Assembly (NCBI GenBank): GCA_020847435.1
Contig: JADLBX010000035.1
Coordinates: forward strand, 1-64,000
Source of the DNA: Anaerolineales bacterium
GTDB lineage: Bacteria; Chloroflexota; Anaerolineae; Anaerolineales; Villigracilaceae
Direction of reading: 5' to 3'
Length of the DNA stretch: 64,000 bases
The notes under the pieces were generated by a model. It was not told the origin of the DNA and did not search any database. It saw only the letters and a list, made by a program, of their open reading frames with translations. Shown in pieces: positions 1 through 8,095 of this stretch (positions are counted from its first letter, which is position 1; every line of letters begins with the position of its first letter). The position numbers were made by a program, and so were the translations under genes.

Positions 1-2
1 AA

Positions 3-521
3 CACGCTCACCAAACCATGATCGAGCAGATCGTGAAAGCTATCAAAGCGATTGACCAGGAGATCCGCCGCCTGATTGACAGCGACCCAACGTTCAAACA
101 AACGTTGCTCCTGCTCTTGTCCGTGCCCGGCATTGGACTGCAACTCGCCGCACACTTGCTACTCCTCATGCAAAACACGCTTGACCCAAGAGTGTTAGCG
201 GCTTTTATCGGCATTTCACCGATCCAACACGAAAGTGGCACATCGGTCCACTCGGCTCCTACCTCGCGGCATTTTGGACCTCCGACCTTGCGTAAACTGC
301 TTTATCTGGCCGCCTGCTCGGTGCGGACGCACAAGAAGCAGTTCCAGCATTACTTTTTCCGCAAAGTGGTGGAAGGTAAACACAGGAAATTGGTCTTGAA
401 CAATATTCAGAACAAACTCCTTAAGATCGCCTGTGCCGTCGTCCGCTCGCAACAACCCTACATTCCCAACTATGCCCCAGTCAACCCCCTGGTTTTTCGA
501 AAAACCTTGACACCGTCATAG
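3..521 (+). CDS. IS110-family transposase, 3' part (runs off window start)
   Basis: The frame is open to the left edge, so the N-terminal RuvC-like DEDD catalytic half lies outside the window. What remains is the C-terminal transposase_20 (IS116/IS110/IS902) domain, with the characteristic SVPGIG segment followed by an AAFIGISP block and a Ser-Gly pair (ESGTS). In this family the C-terminal serine takes part in recombination. Elements of this family are known to be guided by an element-encoded bridge RNA, but the flank that would carry it is not in the window. The gene converges on the PIG-L gene and their stop codons overlap by 6 nt, so little right-end non-coding sequence is possible. Family assignment is firm; intactness cannot be judged. 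Confidence 0.85.
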   Translation, partial: HAHQTMIEQIVKAIKAIDQEIRRLIDSDPTFKQTLLLLLSVPGIGLQLAAHLLLLMQNTLDPRVLAAFIGISPIQHESGTSVHSAPTSRHFGPPTLRKLLYLAACSVRTHKKQFQHYFFRKVVEGKHRKLVLNNIQNKLLKIACAVVRSQQPYIPNYAPVNPLVFRKTLTPS

Positions 522-1334
522 TATTCGCAATGACATGGCTAACCCCTCAAACAAATCCGTTTCAACTTTTCTGCCGCCGTTCACCGAACTCATCGCACGA
601 TAAAACGTTCCCTGCATCGCCAGTAATTTTTGTACTTCCTCTACAGGCAAATTCAAAAGCGGAGCGAGGCTGGGCAATTGGCTTTTGTGACACAAACACG
701 CCTCCCAGGCAGTTTTCGAATGCGCTGAAACATCCACACGTGTGGTGATCATCCAATCTTTCCACGGGGATTCGCCGCGCACCTGGTCGTCCACGGGGAA
801 TTCGATCGGACCGAGATATTTTTCGTACAGGCTTGCGATCGCTTCCGTATCAACAAAATAGTACAACTTCGACACGCGGTGCGGCGGCAGATTTTCCGCA
901 TCCTGATAATTCCCGTCCGCCGCGCAGACGAGCGCGGCAGTTGCGAATTGCGAGATGGCGATGTGGTCGGGGTGACCATACGCGCCGTCGTGAGCGAACG
1001 TGACAACGACATCGGGTTTGATTCGGCGGAGATGCGTAACGATTTTTCCGATGGCTTCCTGAGGATTCGCCTGATCGAGGTCGCCGTCAATGTAATTCAA
1101 AAAATGGATTTCTTTCAACCCCAGAATTTTCCCCGCGTTCTCCAACTCTTTCGTGCGGATCTTCCCGACTCCTTCCAAGCCTGGGTTTGGTCCCTCCGAA
1201 TCCCACCAACCCCTCTCCCCCCGCGTCGCGCAGACGAGGTACGTTTCGACTCCCTCAGCGGTATATTTGGCGAGAGCGCCGCCAAGTCCCATGGATTCAT
1301 CGTCGGGATGAGCGAAGACAGCGAGGAGTTTCAT
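516..1334 (-). CDS. PIG-L/LmbE family N-acetylglucosaminyl deacetylase
   Basis: A 272-residue zinc-dependent de-N-acetylase of the PIG-L/LmbE/MshB/BshB family, which removes N-acetyl groups from GlcNAc-linked substrates such as mycothiol or bacillithiol precursors. The AHPDDE motif lies at residues 8-13 and HPDH at 121-124; His9, Asp12 and His124 are the expected zinc ligands. There is no signal peptide, so it is cytosolic. The start immediately precedes the conserved strand MKLLAVFAHPDD. The actual substrate cannot be read from sequence. The last codons (AMSLRIL) lie at the junction with the IS110 element and resemble a TCATTGCGA repeat, so the extreme C-terminus may have been altered by the insertion. 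Confidence 0.88.
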   Translation of the reverse strand: MKLLAVFAHPDDESMGLGGALAKYTAEGVETYLVCATRGERGWWDSEGPNPGLEGVGKIRTKELENAGKILGLKEIHFLNYIDGDLDQANPQEAIGKIVTHLRRIKPDVVVTFAHDGAYGHPDHIAISQFATAALVCAADGNYQDAENLPPHRVSKLYYFVDTEAIASLYEKYLGPIEFPVDDQVRGESPWKDWMITTRVDVSAHSKTAWEACLCHKSQLPSLAPLLNLPVEEVQKLLAMQGTFYRAMSSVNGGRKVETDLFEGLAMSLRIL

Positions 1335-1402
1335 GTTTCACCTGTGTTTCTTCTTGTTCCGTCAGCAGTCCAACTGCCGCAAGAATAATGATCCGAATGT
1401 TT

Positions 1403-1425
1403 CGTCGGCAGTTGAACTGCCGACG
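1403..1425. repeat. Palindromic repeat, CAGTTGAACTG family, copy 1
   Basis: Arms of 11 bp (CGTCGGCAGTT / AACTGCCGACG) flank a single central G. It lies between the PIG-L and PLD genes. A partial relative (CAACTGCCG) lies about 30 nt upstream. Copies 2 and 3 are near 25.1 and 57.8 kb. Confidence 0.85.
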
Positions 1426-1434
1426 GATCAATTG

Positions 1435-2547
1435 TTAATCGTGGGCGACTTTCCAAACTCGCTCAAATTCTTTCATAAACTCTTGAGCGATGGCCTCATT
1501 ATAAATAATCAACAAATTTTCGTCGTTGCGGGTTTCGGCGCTTTGCGAAAAGTTGTACGAGCCGACAATCACAATCGACTCGTCAACGATAAACACCTTG
1601 TGATGCATCTGTCCCTCGATGCCGTCAATCCTCACATCCAAGTCCGCTTGCTTGAAAGGGTCGTATTCCGTTCCCTGATTCGATTTGACTTGCTCCTCGT
1701 CCATCACGCCTTGGACGACGAGTCCATCCTCCGCTTTTTGGCGGACGATGTCGCCGAGATCGTTGGAGGTGAACGAGAATGTCAAAAAATAAACGCTTTC
1801 CTCAGCGCCGCTCAATACAGCCGCGACATAATTCAATACGCCGTCGTCGGGGGAGAAAAAAGTATCCACACGGGTCGAATCAATCGTAAGGGAGGGATGA
1901 GGCGTTTCGGCAGTCGTGATCTCACCGAAGCGATTCTCCAAAAACATCTCCTCGAATTCTTTGGTGTAGTTCTCCGCCATCTTCGTCGAGCGGATGCGAA
2001 TCAGATTGTTGTTATCCTCATATGACCCCGAATCGGTGAAGTTCATCGAGCCGAGCCACACTTCGGATTTGTCTATCACCATGAATTTATCGTGCATCAA
2101 TCCATCTTGTTTATCGCCGACGATGGGAATGCCCGCTTCGAGCAGATGCTCCACATCGGACGTGTCCATGTTCGTGGACTCCATCACCATGCGGACGGTC
2201 ACGCCGCGGTCGTGCGCGTTCAACAACGCGTTGCGGACGCTGTTCAACGTGAGGCTGTACGCGGCGACGTCCACGCTCAAGCGCGCCGCGTTGATCGCCT
2301 CCACCAGCGGACCATCCACGCCGCCTGTGGCTTGCGACGAGAACGGGTCAACGGGATCGGTGAAATACAACTCGAACCATGCGTTTTTCACGCCATAACC
2401 CGTTTGCAAGTCAATGGGCGTGAGTTCGTCGGTTGGAACTGTTGTTTCGGTTATTTCAACTTCGGGGCTTGACGTCGCTTCGCCACATGCAATGAGCGGC
2501 AAACAAATAAGAAATAGAAAGCAAAAGAAATTACGAAGCCTTGGCAT
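1435..2547 (-). CDS. Phospholipase D-like (HKD) lipoprotein
   Basis: A 370-residue protein with a lipoprotein signal peptide (hydrophobic residues 8-20, lipobox Cys21), so probably anchored outside the membrane. Two complete HxK(x4)D motifs are present: His152/Lys154/Asp159 and His315/Lys317/Asp322. These form the phosphodiesterase active site of the PLD superfamily. Family members include phospholipases, cardiolipin synthases and Nuc-type endonucleases; the compact two-motif form with a Ser/Thr/Pro-rich linker after the lipobox fits a secreted nuclease or phospholipase. The start codon lies 17 nt inside the end of the upstream DUF2652 gene, so the two are probably co-transcribed. The substrate is not determinable. 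Confidence 0.87.
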   Translation of the reverse strand: MPRLRNFFCFLFLICLPLIACGEATSSPEVEITETTVPTDELTPIDLQTGYGVKNAWFELYFTDPVDPFSSQATGGVDGPLVEAINAARLSVDVAAYSLTLNSVRNALLNAHDRGVTVRMVMESTNMDTSDVEHLLEAGIPIVGDKQDGLMHDKFMVIDKSEVWLGSMNFTDSGSYEDNNNLIRIRSTKMAENYTKEFEEMFLENRFGEITTAETPHPSLTIDSTRVDTFFSPDDGVLNYVAAVLSGAEESVYFLTFSFTSNDLGDIVRQKAEDGLVVQGVMDEEQVKSNQGTEYDPFKQADLDVRIDGIEGQMHHKVFIVDESIVIVGSYNFSQSAETRNDENLLIIYNEAIAQEFMKEFERVWKVAHD

Positions 2548-3622
2548 ATTCTTCCCCCGCCATACGCGCCGCAGTCTCCATAGCCTGATCGAAATGATGT
2601 TGGTTGATCATGACGTATTTCACCATCGCCTTGCGAATCAAACGAGGCAGAGACATGTGCATTTGGATCAAATCAGTTACGCGCGTGCCGCCATTCGGAA
2701 GCGGCTCGAAGCGGAACGTTTCGGTGACGGTCTTCTTCCCGTTCTCGAACGACTCCGCCGTAGAATATTCGAACGGACGCCAATCCACCATCACTTCAAC
2801 GCTGTAGGTTTTGCCGTGCGCGCAGTGATTACTCGAGCCGACGCCTGCGCGCCCATTCGGTCGCTCCGCCGCCGACCAATGGACGTGTCCGCCCATCCAC
2901 TGATTGCGGCGGACAGGGTCTTGAATCCATTCCCACGTCACAGCGGGAGGCGTGGGGAAGTCTGAACGCAGGATGAAGTCCGCATCCTTCTCATCCAGCA
3001 TGATGCGGCGCGCATCCGAAAATTCCTTATAGCGCGCGTGCAAGTCAACGCTGAATGTATTCACGCTGCCCAAATGCTCGACCTCCTCCGTTTGCCGATG
3101 AGTTTTTTCCACATCCAACGCGAGGTGTTCGAGATATTTTTCGGTCAACAGCATGTACGCCCGCCAGCCCGTCGCTTCGGTGACGCGGTTCTTTAATAAC
3201 CGATGAATAAGATTGACATCCGTGCCAACCAACTCGCGGATGTCGCGCACTTGTTGCAGAATGTAATCGCCGTGATGGGCGATGAATTTCAAATCCAACG
3301 AAGGGATGTTTCGACACGCGTTGCACGTGCAAGTGGTGGCGCGCTTGATCGAGATTTGTTTATCTCGAAACGCGGCATACGTCGATTCCATCAACTCAAG
3401 GATCGTTTCGGCGCGCGTAACTTTCGATTCGGGGATGTACGCAAACACCGCGTCGCCTTCGAGTTTGTGAATCGTCAATAACGATTCGATTCTCGCGCAG
3501 ATCGTCTCGAGCAAGTCGGACAAAATTTCGTGCGAATGTTCGAGCTCCGTCCCTGCCACATACGACGTGTATCCCGAAATATCGGCGATGACCAGATAAC
3601 CGTGTTGAGTAACTGCGCTCAT
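2531..3622 (-). CDS. DUF2652 (cyclase-like) protein with C-terminal SRPBCC domain
   Basis: The first 190 or so residues match the DUF2652 type, a distant class III adenylate/guanylate cyclase-like fold (GYLVIADISGYTSYV...LEGDAVFAY). A Cys cluster (CTCNAC) lies near residue 100. The last 140 or so residues form an SRPBCC/polyketide cyclase-type hydrophobic-ligand domain (PPAVTWEWIQDPVRRNQW). Cyclase activity is not assured. The chosen start lies 7 nt after a TATAAT box on this strand; a start 42 nt further upstream is possible but would place the promoter inside the gene. Transcribed divergently from murJ and followed, overlapping, by the PLD lipoprotein. Confidence 0.75.
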   Translation of the reverse strand: MSAVTQHGYLVIADISGYTSYVAGTELEHSHEILSDLLETICARIESLLTIHKLEGDAVFAYIPESKVTRAETILELMESTYAAFRDKQISIKRATTCTCNACRNIPSLDLKFIAHHGDYILQQVRDIRELVGTDVNLIHRLLKNRVTEATGWRAYMLLTEKYLEHLALDVEKTHRQTEEVEHLGSVNTFSVDLHARYKEFSDARRIMLDEKDADFILRSDFPTPPAVTWEWIQDPVRRNQWMGGHVHWSAAERPNGRAGVGSSNHCAHGKTYSVEVMVDWRPFEYSTAESFENGKKTVTETFRFEPLPNGGTRVTDLIQMHMSLPRLIRKAMVKYVMINQHHFDQAMETAARMAGEEYAKAS

Positions 3623-3629
3623 GTTCACG

Positions 3630-3637
3630 ATTATAAT
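3630..3637. promoter_or_regulatory. Symmetric -10 box shared by two divergent leaderless genes
   Basis: ATTATAAT is self-complementary and reads as TATAAT on both strands. On the plus strand it ends 8 nt before the GTG of murJ; on the minus strand it ends 7 nt before the ATG of the DUF2652 gene. Both spacings would put transcription start at or next to the start codon. Neither gene has a clear Shine-Dalgarno sequence. Confidence 0.6.
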
Positions 3638-3645
3638 CCTCGCTC

Positions 3646-5286
3646 GTGACAACTCCCAACACAAACGCCAACCGCCAAATTGCGCGCGCCGCGGGCACGG
3701 TGATGTTCGCCATCCTCTTCGGTCAACTCGCGGGATTGGCGCGCGGCATCATCGTTGCAAACACTTTCGGCGCTTCGCCCGAACTCGACGCCTTCTTCGC
3801 CGCTAACCGCGTCAGCGAGACTCTCTTCCTCCTGGTCGCGGGCGGCGCCCTCGGCTCGGCTTTTATTCCGACGTTTACTGGACTCCTCGCCAAAGGGGAT
3901 AAAGATTCGGCGTGGCGACTCGCCTTCGCCCTCGCCAACACGGTCACTCTGACCTTGAGCCTGCTCGCGGCGTTAATTGCCTTGTTCGCCCCTCAAGTTG
4001 TCCGCTTCGCCCTCGCCCCTGGACTCTCCGCTAACCCTGAGATCTTCGCCCTCACCGTTTCGCTTCTCCGCATTCAACTTATCTCGGCTGTTTTATTCGG
4101 TCTCGGCGGATTGATCGTTGGCATCCTCAACGCGCACCAAATCTTCCTCATCCCCGCGCTGACCTCCGCCATGTACCAACTCGGCATCATCCTCGGCGCG
4201 CTTTTCCTTGCTCCATCCATGGGAATTTTCGGTCTCGCATGGGGCGTCGTCATTGGCGCGGCGATGTATTTGCTCGTGCAGATTCCGTCGCTGATGAAAT
4301 TACTGCGTACTGCGTACTCCGTACTACGCAATACGCAGTACGCAATACGATTCATCAACGATTCCAACGTCCGCACCGTCCTCCTCCTCATGCTCCCCCG
4401 CTTGCTCGGCGTTGCCGTTGTGCAACTTAATTTTTGGGTGAACACCAATCTCGCCTCGAACATGGAAGCGGGCAGTGTCACAGGTTTATATTATGCTTTC
4501 GCGCTGATGCTCATGGCGCAAGCCGCAATTGCTCAATCGGTCGCCATCGCCGCCATGCCGACATTCTCCGCTCAACACGCCCTCGGCAAATTGGATGAAT
4601 TGCGCGCATCACTTGCCGCGTCCCTGCGCGGGATTTTGCTCATGGCGGTCCCTGCCAGCGTGGGATTGATGATTCTGCGCGTTCCGTTGATTTCATTCCT
4701 CTACCAACGCGGCGAGTTTGATTCCCGCGACGTCCAACTCGTAGCATGGGCGTTGCTCTGGTTCGCGGCGGGACTCGTCGGTCACTCGATCATGGAAGTG
4801 TTGACGCGCGCCTTTTATGCCCAACAGGATACAAAGACTCCCGTCGTCATTGGAACAATTGCGATGGGACTGAATGTAATTTTCAGTATTTTATTTTCGA
4901 AATGGTTCGTGCAGATCGGCTGGTTTCCACTCGGAGGGTTGGCGTTGGCAAACTCGCTCGCCACTGCACTCGAAGCGACCGCGCTGTTCATCTTCATGCG
5001 GAAGCGATTGAACGGCATCGAAGGCAAGTCCATTGCGGATGGCGCGTGGCGCGTCGCCGCGTCGGCGCTGGGGATGGGAGTCGGCTTGATGGCTTGGATC
5101 CAGCTGTCCCTGAGTCAGACGCGGTGGCTCGTCACGTTGGGAGGCGTCCTCATTGGCGGAGTCATCTACGGCGCGGGAGTCATGCTTCTCAAAGTCCCCG
5201 AAGTGAAAATTATTTTCGATGCGGTTGCGAGAAGATTGCTTCGCTCTCGCAACAACATTACCTCCAAATCATCCATTGACCAATAG
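3646..5286 (+). CDS. murJ: Lipid II flippase MurJ
   Basis: A 546-residue polytopic membrane protein of the MviN/MurJ family, part of the MOP flippase superfamily, which moves lipid II across the cytoplasmic membrane for peptidoglycan synthesis. The N-terminus is typical (GLARGIIVANTFGASPELDAF, then GGALGSAFIPTF). About 14 transmembrane segments fit the length. A GTG start is used because it follows the shared TATAAT box by 8 nt. A 49-nt block of seven heptamers lies in frame near residues 218-235, encoding RTAYSVLRNTQYAIRF in a loop between membrane segments; this looks like a tolerated repeat insertion. The 3' end overlaps the convergent PAP2-like gene. Confidence 0.93.
   Translation: MTTPNTNANRQIARAAGTVMFAILFGQLAGLARGIIVANTFGASPELDAFFAANRVSETLFLLVAGGALGSAFIPTFTGLLAKGDKDSAWRLAFALANTVTLTLSLLAALIALFAPQVVRFALAPGLSANPEIFALTVSLLRIQLISAVLFGLGGLIVGILNAHQIFLIPALTSAMYQLGIILGALFLAPSMGIFGLAWGVVIGAAMYLLVQIPSLMKLLRTAYSVLRNTQYAIRFINDSNVRTVLLLMLPRLLGVAVVQLNFWVNTNLASNMEAGSVTGLYYAFALMLMAQAAIAQSVAIAAMPTFSAQHALGKLDELRASLAASLRGILLMAVPASVGLMILRVPLISFLYQRGEFDSRDVQLVAWALLWFAAGLVGHSIMEVLTRAFYAQQDTKTPVVIGTIAMGLNVIFSILFSKWFVQIGWFPLGGLALANSLATALEATALFIFMRKRLNGIEGKSIADGAWRVAASALGMGVGLMAWIQLSLSQTRWLVTLGGVLIGGVIYGAGVMLLKVPEVKIIFDAVARRLLRSRNNITSKSSIDQ
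4301..4349. repeat. Seven heptamers inside murJ
   Basis: Reads as TACTGCG x2, TACTCCG, TACTACG, then CAATACG, CAGTACG, CAATACG. The two halves are inverted relatives of each other, so the RNA could form a hairpin. It is translated as part of MurJ. Confidence 0.85.
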
Positions 5287-5710
5287 CAACGATGATGCCG
5301 AGCAAAATTCCGCCCGCCACTTCGAGCGGCGTGTGACCGATGACCTCGCGCAAATCTTTTTCGCTGAAGATGTGACCGCGCAAGAGTTCGTCGAACAACA
5401 CGTTGATGCGTTGCGCATGGATGCCCGCTTGCTGGCGCACGCCCGCCGCGTCGTACGTGACGATCATCGTGATGGCGACGCCGAGGGCAAACAGCGGATT
5501 GCCGAAGCCGTGATACAAACCGATGGCGAGAGTGGTGGCGGTCATCAACGATGAATGTGAACTCGGCATCCCGCCTGTGGTGAGGATCAGCGACCAGTTC
5601 CATTTGCGCGTGCGAAAAAAATCGAGCGGCAGTTTGATGATCTGCGCGAGCGCCCAAGCCGCGAGCCCCGCGATCAAGGCTTTGTTTTGTAAAATCTCCA
5701 ACAAGTTCAT
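5258..5710 (-). CDS. Divergent PAP2 family membrane protein (DUF212/YuiD-like)
   Basis: A 150-residue membrane protein matching the divergent PAP2 (DUF212) family: a PSSHSSLMTA segment resembling the PAP2 SxxxH phosphatase signature, a conserved TYDAAGVRQQAG motif, and a terminal LGHTPLE-type segment (IGHTPLEVAGG). Family members are thought to be membrane phosphatase-like proteins of unknown substrate. Its ATG overlaps the stop of xseB by 4 nt, so it is the last gene of an xseA-xseB-PAP2 run. Its 3' end overlaps murJ in the opposite direction. Confidence 0.85.
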   Translation of the reverse strand: MNLLEILQNKALIAGLAAWALAQIIKLPLDFFRTRKWNWSLILTTGGMPSSHSSLMTATTLAIGLYHGFGNPLFALGVAITMIVTYDAAGVRQQAGIHAQRINVLFDELLRGHIFSEKDLREVIGHTPLEVAGGILLGIIVAIGQWMIWR

Positions 5711-5958
5711 TCAGACTCTTCCTCGAATGCGGACACGTCGTCGCCCGCGACCTGCTTCACTTTGAGTTGCGCCGCTTCAAGCAGGACGCCGCAGCGCGCC
5801 GCCAAAGCCTGCCCGCGCTCGAATAGTTTGATCGCCTCTTCGAGTTGACCCTGCTCCCCTTCCAGAATCTCAACGATGCCTTCAAGTTCGGCAAGCGCTT
5901 CTTCGTAGGTTAATTCTTCAACGGGCTTTTCTGTTTTTTTGGTTGATTGTTTTGGCAT
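5707..5958 (-). CDS. xseB: Exodeoxyribonuclease VII small subunit
   Basis: An 83-residue protein with the XseB signature (YEEALAELEGIVEILE, followed by LEEAIKLFERGQAL). XseB binds XseA to form exonuclease VII, which degrades single-stranded DNA in both directions. The Lys-rich N-terminus (MPKQSTKK) is disordered. The start is set by an AGGAG sequence 6 nt upstream; a longer frame beginning 24 nt earlier is unlikely. It lies 46 nt after the xseA stop, with a 33-nt palindrome in between. Confidence 0.93.
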   Translation of the reverse strand: MPKQSTKKTEKPVEELTYEEALAELEGIVEILEGEQGQLEEAIKLFERGQALAARCGVLLEAAQLKVKQVAGDDVSAFEEESE

Positions 5959-5973
5959 GATTGCTCCTATAAT

Positions 5974-6006
5974 AGACCTCACAGGTCTTCGAGACCTGTG
6001 AGGTCT
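5974..6006. repeat. Palindrome between xseA and xseB
   Basis: Perfect 15-bp arms (AGACCTCACAGGTCT) around TCG. It overlaps the xseA stop codon and sits just before the xseB ribosome binding site, so it would form a strong mRNA hairpin inside the operon. Probably a dispersed repeat unit rather than a terminator, as no U-tract follows on the minus strand. Confidence 0.85.
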
Positions 6007-7231
6007 AACTTTTTTTCACCTCAAACTCTCCATCGCTGACTCGCACTTTCATCTCACCGCTTGCCTGCGCGACGCGGGATACAACACTGCCATCGGATTT
6101 GCGCGTCACCACGGCGTAGCCGCGTCCCAACACCGCCAGCGGACTCAACGATTCGAGTCGCTTCTGCGTTCCTTCCAACTGCTTGCTCTCCAAAATTATA
6201 CGATTGAACGCGGCGGACGAGGCGCGGCGCGACAATTCGTCCACGCGCTGGGATTCGGATTGGATGAGGCGCGTGGGAGAGAGGTAGCGGAGTTGGGATT
6301 TTAAAGATTCGAGAGAGGATTGTTTTGAGGATAGGACAGAGAGGGCATGGGTGAGAATTAGAGAATTGAGATTGGAGATTGTCGCGGCGAGGTCTTGGAT
6401 GGTGATCGGCGTGGCGAGTTCGGCGGCGGCTGTGGGAGTCGGGGCGCGCAGATCGGCGGCGAAATCGCAGAGAGTGAAATCCGTTTCGTGACCGACGCCA
6501 GAGATGATCGGAATCTTCGAGGCGGCAACTGCCCGGACGACGCGTTCGTCGTTGAACGCCCACAGGTCTTCGATGGATCCGCCGCCGCGGGCGAGGATGA
6601 TGACGTCGGGTAATTCGTAATTGGGTAATTGGTAATTGAGTAATTGGATGGCTTTGACTAGCGCGGGAGGGGCTTCAACTCCTTGAACGGGTGAGGGAGC
6701 GAGGAGGACTTCCACGAGGGGCAGTCGGCGGCGGAGGGTGTTGAGGATGTCGCGCAATGCCGCGCCTGTGGCAGAGGTGACCAGTCCGATTCGACGCGGC
6801 AGTTCAGGGATGGGGCGTTTGCGTTCGGAGTCGAATAATCCCTCGGCTTCGAGTTGCGCTTTCAATCGCATGAACTCTTGATACAGCGCGCCTTCGCCGA
6901 CAGGTCGGATTTGATCCGCGTAGAGTTGATATTGTCCCTGCGGTTCGTAGACGCCGATTCTGCCATGGACTTCCACTTCCATCCCGTCGCGCAAGGCGAG
7001 GTTCAGCCGCGCCGCGCTCGTCTTCCACATCACCGACTTCAACGCGGCGTTGGAATCTTTGAGGGTGAAATACACGTGCCCCGAGGCGGGACGCGACAGA
7101 TTGGAGATTTCTCCCAGCGCCCACACATCTTGAAGCGACTCGTTCTCCTCCAACAGTTTGCGGATGAGAAAAGTCAGTTTCGAGACGGTGTAGGTTTGAG
7201 GAACTTGCGCGGGGAAGAGGGAGGGTTGCAT
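6005..7231 (-). CDS. xseA: Exodeoxyribonuclease VII large subunit
   Basis: About 408 residues: an N-terminal OB-fold (YTVSKLTFLIRKLLEENESLQDVWALGEISN, broken here for length as YTVSKLTFLIRK and VWALGEISN) and the catalytic exonuclease VII large domain (GLVTSATGAALRDIL; VIILARGGGSIEDLW; GVGHETDFTLCDFAADLRA). The start at MQPSLF is preferred because the N-terminus then aligns with the family; a start 36 nt upstream would run into a heptamer repeat. Two heptamer-repeat blocks are inserted in frame: one encodes QLLNYQLPNYELPD just before the RGGGS loop, the other lies in the C-terminal coiled-coil. The stop codon lies in the palindrome that precedes xseB. Confidence 0.93.
   Translation of the reverse strand: MQPSLFPAQVPQTYTVSKLTFLIRKLLEENESLQDVWALGEISNLSRPASGHVYFTLKDSNAALKSVMWKTSAARLNLALRDGMEVEVHGRIGVYEPQGQYQLYADQIRPVGEGALYQEFMRLKAQLEAEGLFDSERKRPIPELPRRIGLVTSATGAALRDILNTLRRRLPLVEVLLAPSPVQGVEAPPALVKAIQLLNYQLPNYELPDVIILARGGGSIEDLWAFNDERVVRAVAASKIPIISGVGHETDFTLCDFAADLRAPTPTAAAELATPITIQDLAATISNLNSLILTHALSVLSSKQSSLESLKSQLRYLSPTRLIQSESQRVDELSRRASSAAFNRIILESKQLEGTQKRLESLSPLAVLGRGYAVVTRKSDGSVVSRVAQASGEMKVRVSDGEFEVKKS
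6354..6381. repeat. Heptamer block in xseA (coiled-coil region)
   Basis: Four imperfect heptamers: GAATTAG, AGAATTG, AGATTGG, AGATTGT. They are translated on the minus strand within XseA. Confidence 0.6.
6611..6646. repeat. Heptamer block in xseA (catalytic domain)
   Basis: About five heptamers of the TAATTGG/GTAATTG type. They encode LLNYQLPNYELPD on the minus strand, just before the conserved DVIILARGGGS segment. Confidence 0.75.
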
Positions 7232-7265
7232 TGGTGGGAGGATAATCGAAAAAGGGCGAAGGAAC

Positions 7266-7301
7266 AAGGATGAAGGATGAAAGAGGAAATAGGAAAGACG
7301 G
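7266..7301. repeat. Heptamer block upstream of xseA
   Basis: AAGGATG x2, AAAGAGG, AAATAGG, AAAGACGG. It shares its AAAGAGG...AAAGACGG end with the block inside folC near 61.95 kb, which supports a common repeat family. Confidence 0.75.
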
Positions 7302-7348
7302 ATTCTCTGCTAAAATTCACCTACGGTTAAAAAGCGAAAGGATCGAAA

Positions 7349-7651
7349 ATGAGTCAGCGAATTCCCGCCCCACAAGATTTGGTTCGAAAAGCGGTTGTGG
7401 ACGTGGCGCAACTGCCTGAAAACGAACTGCTCGTCGTGATCGAGATGATGGAAAATCTCAAAAAGCAACGCATCCATCCGAACCGTGAATCGGCGGCAAA
7501 ACTCGTCGCGCAAGCCAAAGCCCGCGCGGCGGAAACCAGCCGCCTGTCGCGGGATGAATTGATGAAAAAGTTCAGCCAAACCATCGAAGCCATTCGCGCC
7601 GATGCGATTGCCAAAAACACCGCCATCGAAGGGGAATTGGAAGGTGGCTAG
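7349..7651 (+). CDS. Putative antitoxin of a PIN-domain module
   Basis: A 100-residue, highly charged, mainly helical protein with no recognised domain. Its position argues for an antitoxin: it directly precedes a PIN-domain toxin gene and the two overlap by 8 nt, the usual antitoxin-first arrangement. An AAAGGA sequence 7-8 nt upstream supports the ATG. The Ala/Lys/Glu-rich C-terminal half (AKLVAQAKARAAETSRLSRD) would be the toxin-binding arm if the analogy holds. It lacks an obvious AbrB, Phd or ribbon-helix-helix signature, so the call rests on context. Confidence 0.6.
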   Translation: MSQRIPAPQDLVRKAVVDVAQLPENELLVVIEMMENLKKQRIHPNRESAAKLVAQAKARAAETSRLSRDELMKKFSQTIEAIRADAIAKNTAIEGELEGG

Positions 7652-8078
7652 CCTGCTTCGCGTTGTGTTGGATACAAATGTGTTCGTATCCGCCGCACTA
7701 AGTAAAAATCCAACAAGCCCCACGCGGGAAATTCTCGAAAGATGGAAAGGCGGCGAGTTTCTTTTATTGATTTGCACCCCGCTTGCGGAAGAAATCGTCG
7801 AAAAATTGACGGAATACAAAATTGACGATGCGTTGATCGGCGAATTGGTCGAAACTCTGGCGCACTTGGCGGACTGGATCGATACGCCGCAGGAAAAAAT
7901 CGAAGCCTTGCTTGCCGACCCAGACGATAACGTGATCATCGCGTGCGCGGTGGAAGGTGAGGCAAACTATCTGGTCACGTACGACCCGCATTTCGATGTT
8001 TTGAATGGCGAATATCGAGGCGTGAAAATCATGAAAGCCATTCCCTTTCTGGAAAATTTACGCCAAACCAAAAAATAG
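7644..8078 (+). CDS. PIN-domain protein, putative toxin ribonuclease
   Basis: A PIN-domain protein of about 144 residues resembling the family of putative toxin PIN proteins. Acidic metal-binding residues are in the expected places: Asp10 in VVLDTNVFVSA, Glu49/Glu50, Asp94/Asp95 in DPDDNVIIACA, and Asp114 in TYDPHF. PIN toxins cleave RNA. The GTG at the stated start is favoured because it follows a GGGGA...GGAA stretch and gives the normal N-terminus; an ATG 42 nt earlier would add a non-conserved tail inside the antitoxin gene. Located immediately upstream of a restriction-modification gene, so part of a small defence patch. Confidence 0.8.
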   Translation: MASLLRVVLDTNVFVSAALSKNPTSPTREILERWKGGEFLLLICTPLAEEIVEKLTEYKIDDALIGELVETLAHLADWIDTPQEKIEALLADPDDNVIIACAVEGEANYLVTYDPHFDVLNGEYRGVKIMKAIPFLENLRQTKK

Positions 8079-8095
8079 ATTTTCAACGAGAGATC

